Source of the DNA: Sulfurimonas aquatica
GTDB lineage: Bacteria > Campylobacterota > Campylobacteria > Campylobacterales > Sulfurimonadaceae
DNA: 64,000 nt
Assembly (NCBI RefSeq): GCF_017357825.1
Contig: NZ_CP046072.1
Coordinates: forward strand, 2,542,001-2,606,000
Direction of reading: 5' to 3'
Shown: positions 62,616 to 64,000 of the stretch, in pieces
How positions within the stretch are numbered: the first letter of the stretch is position 1
How the letters are laid out: the number at the start of each line of letters is the position of its first letter
The notes under the pieces: generated by a model
The model's database searches: none
Told to the model about the DNA's origin: nothing
The model's input: the letters and a program-made list of their open reading frames with translations, nothing else
Translations under genes and position numbers: made by a program

Positions 62616-63479
62616 ATGAAAAAAACACTAATAGCACACTCCCCTGATGCCGATGATATATTTATGTACTATGCCATAAAGTTTGGTTGGGTAGATATGA
62701 AAGATACTCACTTTGACAACATAGCAAAAGATATTCAAACCCTCAACGAAGATGCTTTAAATGGCGTTTATGACATTGTAGCTATTAGTTTTGCCCTTTA
62801 TCCACATATCAAATCAGAGTATGCACCTCTTCGCACCGCTGTAAGTTTTGGAGAGGGATATGGACCAAAAGTTATTAAACGCAAGGGTGAAAGGTTAAAA
62901 AGAAACTTCAAAGTAGCCCTGAGTGGAGAACACACCACCAATGCCATGCTATTTCGCATAGCATATCCTGAAGCTCGTGTTACCTATATGAACTTTTTAG
63001 ATATAGAACAAGCCGTTATAGATGGTGACGTTCATGCTGGTGTTTTAATACATGAGTCTATTTTAACTTATGCCAATGAGCTTGAAGTAGAACGTGAGAT
63101 GTGGGATATCTGGCAGGAGTTAGCAGGAAAAGAGCTGCCTCTTCCTCTTGGTGGCATGGCTATTCGTCGCTCACTTCCACTTACTAAGTCCATAGAGTAT
63201 GAAAATACGCTTACCAAAGCCGTTCAAGTAGCGCGAGATCATAAAGATAGACTCTCTAAAATGCTACTTGAACGCGACTTAGTTCGTATAGATGCGCAAA
63301 CTTTAGATAAATACTTAGAGCTCTATGCAAACGACGAGTCAATCACACTGAGTGCTATACAGTATGAAGCAATAAACAAGCTCTTTGAAATAGGTTATAA
63401 GCATGGATTTTATGATACTCCGGTAGATATAAAAGATTATCTAATCCCTACAGAGTACACTGAGCTTAGGAACTCTTAG
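62616..63479 (+). CDS. mqnD: Futalosine-pathway menaquinone biosynthesis protein (MqnD-like)
   Basis: A 287-residue protein with the MqnA/MqnD-type periplasmic-binding-protein fold: AHSPDADDIFMYYAIKFGW at the start, DIVAISFALYP, and GVLIHESILTYANE. MqnD turns cyclic dehypoxanthine futalosine into 1,4-dihydroxy-6-naphthoate; Campylobacterota use this futalosine route. It stops directly before fliQ (no gap) and is likely in one transcript with fliQ and murB. Confidence 0.82.
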   Translation: MKKTLIAHSPDADDIFMYYAIKFGWVDMKDTHFDNIAKDIQTLNEDALNGVYDIVAISFALYPHIKSEYAPLRTAVSFGEGYGPKVIKRKGERLKRNFKVALSGEHTTNAMLFRIAYPEARVTYMNFLDIEQAVIDGDVHAGVLIHESILTYANELEVEREMWDIWQELAGKELPLPLGGMAIRRSLPLTKSIEYENTLTKAVQVARDHKDRLSKMLLERDLVRIDAQTLDKYLELYANDESITLSAIQYEAINKLFEIGYKHGFYDTPVDIKDYLIPTEYTELRNS

Positions 63480-63746
63480 ATGGAAGCGAAACTAGTAGCA
63501 CTTGGCGTTGAAACATTTAAAATTGCTCTATTACTCGCTCTTCCTGGCCTTCTCACAGGTATGTTTTTAGGGCTAGCCGTAAGTATCTTTCAGGCTACAA
63601 CGCAGATAAATGAGATGACACTATCTTTCATCCCTAAAATTCTTGGCGTTGTTATCGTTATAGTTCTTACAATGCCATGGATGCTCAATGAGATGACTGA
63701 CTTTGCTACACATGTCTTTAACCTAATGCCTTCATTTGTTGAGTGA
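63480..63746 (+). CDS. fliQ: Flagellar export protein FliQ
   Basis: An 88-residue protein with two membrane spans (IALLLALPGLLTGMFLGLAV and ILGVVIVIVLTMPWML) and the FliQ core SIFQATTQINEMTLSFIPKI. It is part of the FliPQR export gate of the flagellar secretion system. It abuts mqnD, and its stop overlaps the murB start. Confidence 0.95.
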   Translation: MEAKLVALGVETFKIALLLALPGLLTGMFLGLAVSIFQATTQINEMTLSFIPKILGVVIVIVLTMPWMLNEMTDFATHVFNLMPSFVE

Positions 63747-64000
63747 TGAAAACAAAAACTGTAAACTTTAAGAAATACTCCTCTTTTAAAATTGGTGATA
63801 CTTTTGAGGTTTCGCTTTTAGAGAATGATTTTTCTAATGTAAACGACTACTACCTAATAGGTTCTTGTAACAATACTCTTGTTAGCCCAAACCCTCCCGC
63901 TCTACTTATGCTTGATAAAATGTATGACTATATTAAAGTGGAAGATAATCTTATCAAGATTGGAGGAGCAACGCCATCTGGGAAAATTGCCTCTTTTTGT
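63746..64000 (+). CDS. murB: UDP-N-acetylmuramate dehydrogenase MurB (partial, runs off right edge)
   Basis: ATG 63746 shares its A with the fliQ stop. The 85 residues visible (KTVNFKKYSSFKIGDTFEV ... YYLIGSCNNTLVSPNPPALL ... IKIGGATPSGKIASFC) match the short epsilon-type MurB N-terminus, with an FAD-binding GSCNNTLV-like loop. MurB reduces the enolpyruvyl intermediate in peptidoglycan precursor synthesis. The rest is outside the window. Confidence 0.8.
   Translation, partial: MKTKTVNFKKYSSFKIGDTFEVSLLENDFSNVNDYYLIGSCNNTLVSPNPPALLMLDKMYDYIKVEDNLIKIGGATPSGKIASFC

Noticed and set aside
1-64000. CRISPR array
   Set aside because: No regularly spaced 24-40 bp repeats with unique spacers were seen; the only tandem array is the coding repeat at 49.3-50.4 kb.

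Overview
The window looks like a chromosome segment of a Campylobacterota (epsilonproteobacterial) organism, probably a Sulfurimonas-type marine or sulfur-oxidising bacterium. It is AT-rich. The right end carries recA, eno, an FtsB/DivIC-like gene, an AMIN-domain gene, a futalosine-pathway menaquinone gene (mqnD-like), fliQ and the start of a short epsilon-type murB. This taxonomic call rests on gene content and protein style, not on a search.

Bases 1-19001 are the right part of an integrative element whose left end lies outside the window. It carries: a giant DEDD exonuclease-RecQ-UvrD fusion helicase with a coupled HNH nuclease (1-4417); an unrecognised two-gene operon (4830-6754); a frameshifted small gene overlapping a methyltransferase gene (6809-7648); a phage/plasmid-like recombination operon with DUF932, Gp157-like, Rad52-like and DUF2958 proteins plus several tiny ORFs (7840-11062); a leftward block with a zinc-ribbon protein, a possible replication initiator, an excisionase-like HTH protein and a tyrosine integrase (11652-17571); and a Fic gene (17742-18815). 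It ends at a 30-bp fragment of a tRNA 3' end (18972-19001). The same 30 bp recurs at 22507-22536. Between the copies is a 3.5-kb passenger island without an integrase that holds a second Fic gene and a HipBA pair. Both Fic genes and hipBA have their own upstream direct repeats.

From 22.7 to 28.1 kb are ordinary chromosomal genes (small membrane proteins, GNAT-like, RNase H-like, YaeQ, NYN/OST-HTH), an orphan ThsB-like TIR protein and a SulP transporter. A diguanylate cyclase follows at 28.2-29.7 kb.

From 29.7 to 41 kb lies a cluster that I read as one regulon, probably for copper/silver or envelope stress: a CusCBA-type efflux system, an FixH/YtkA-like protein, a GMC oxidoreductase with a Tat-exported partner, DoxX, an LpxR-like protein, an MBL-fold hydrolase and a Cys-Gly-Lys repeat protein. 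Six promoters in this cluster, on both strands, share an almost identical layout: TRCACA-N5-TRCACA followed 9-10 bp later by a -10 hexamer. This looks like a binding site for an OmpR/PhoB-type response regulator, and the regulator gene is not in the window. I regard it as the clearest undescribed system here.

From 41 to 64 kb the genes are mostly housekeeping: transporters, a Sel1-repeat protein, an SQR-like flavoprotein, CorC and MgtE. Also present are an RND efflux pump split into two ORFs, with its probable adaptor and a c-type cytochrome on the other side of a secreted 11-residue-repeat protein; a MORN-repeat protein; and a MotA-like/OmpA-like pair with a small third gene. The eno-recA-mqnD-fliQ-murB block closes the window.
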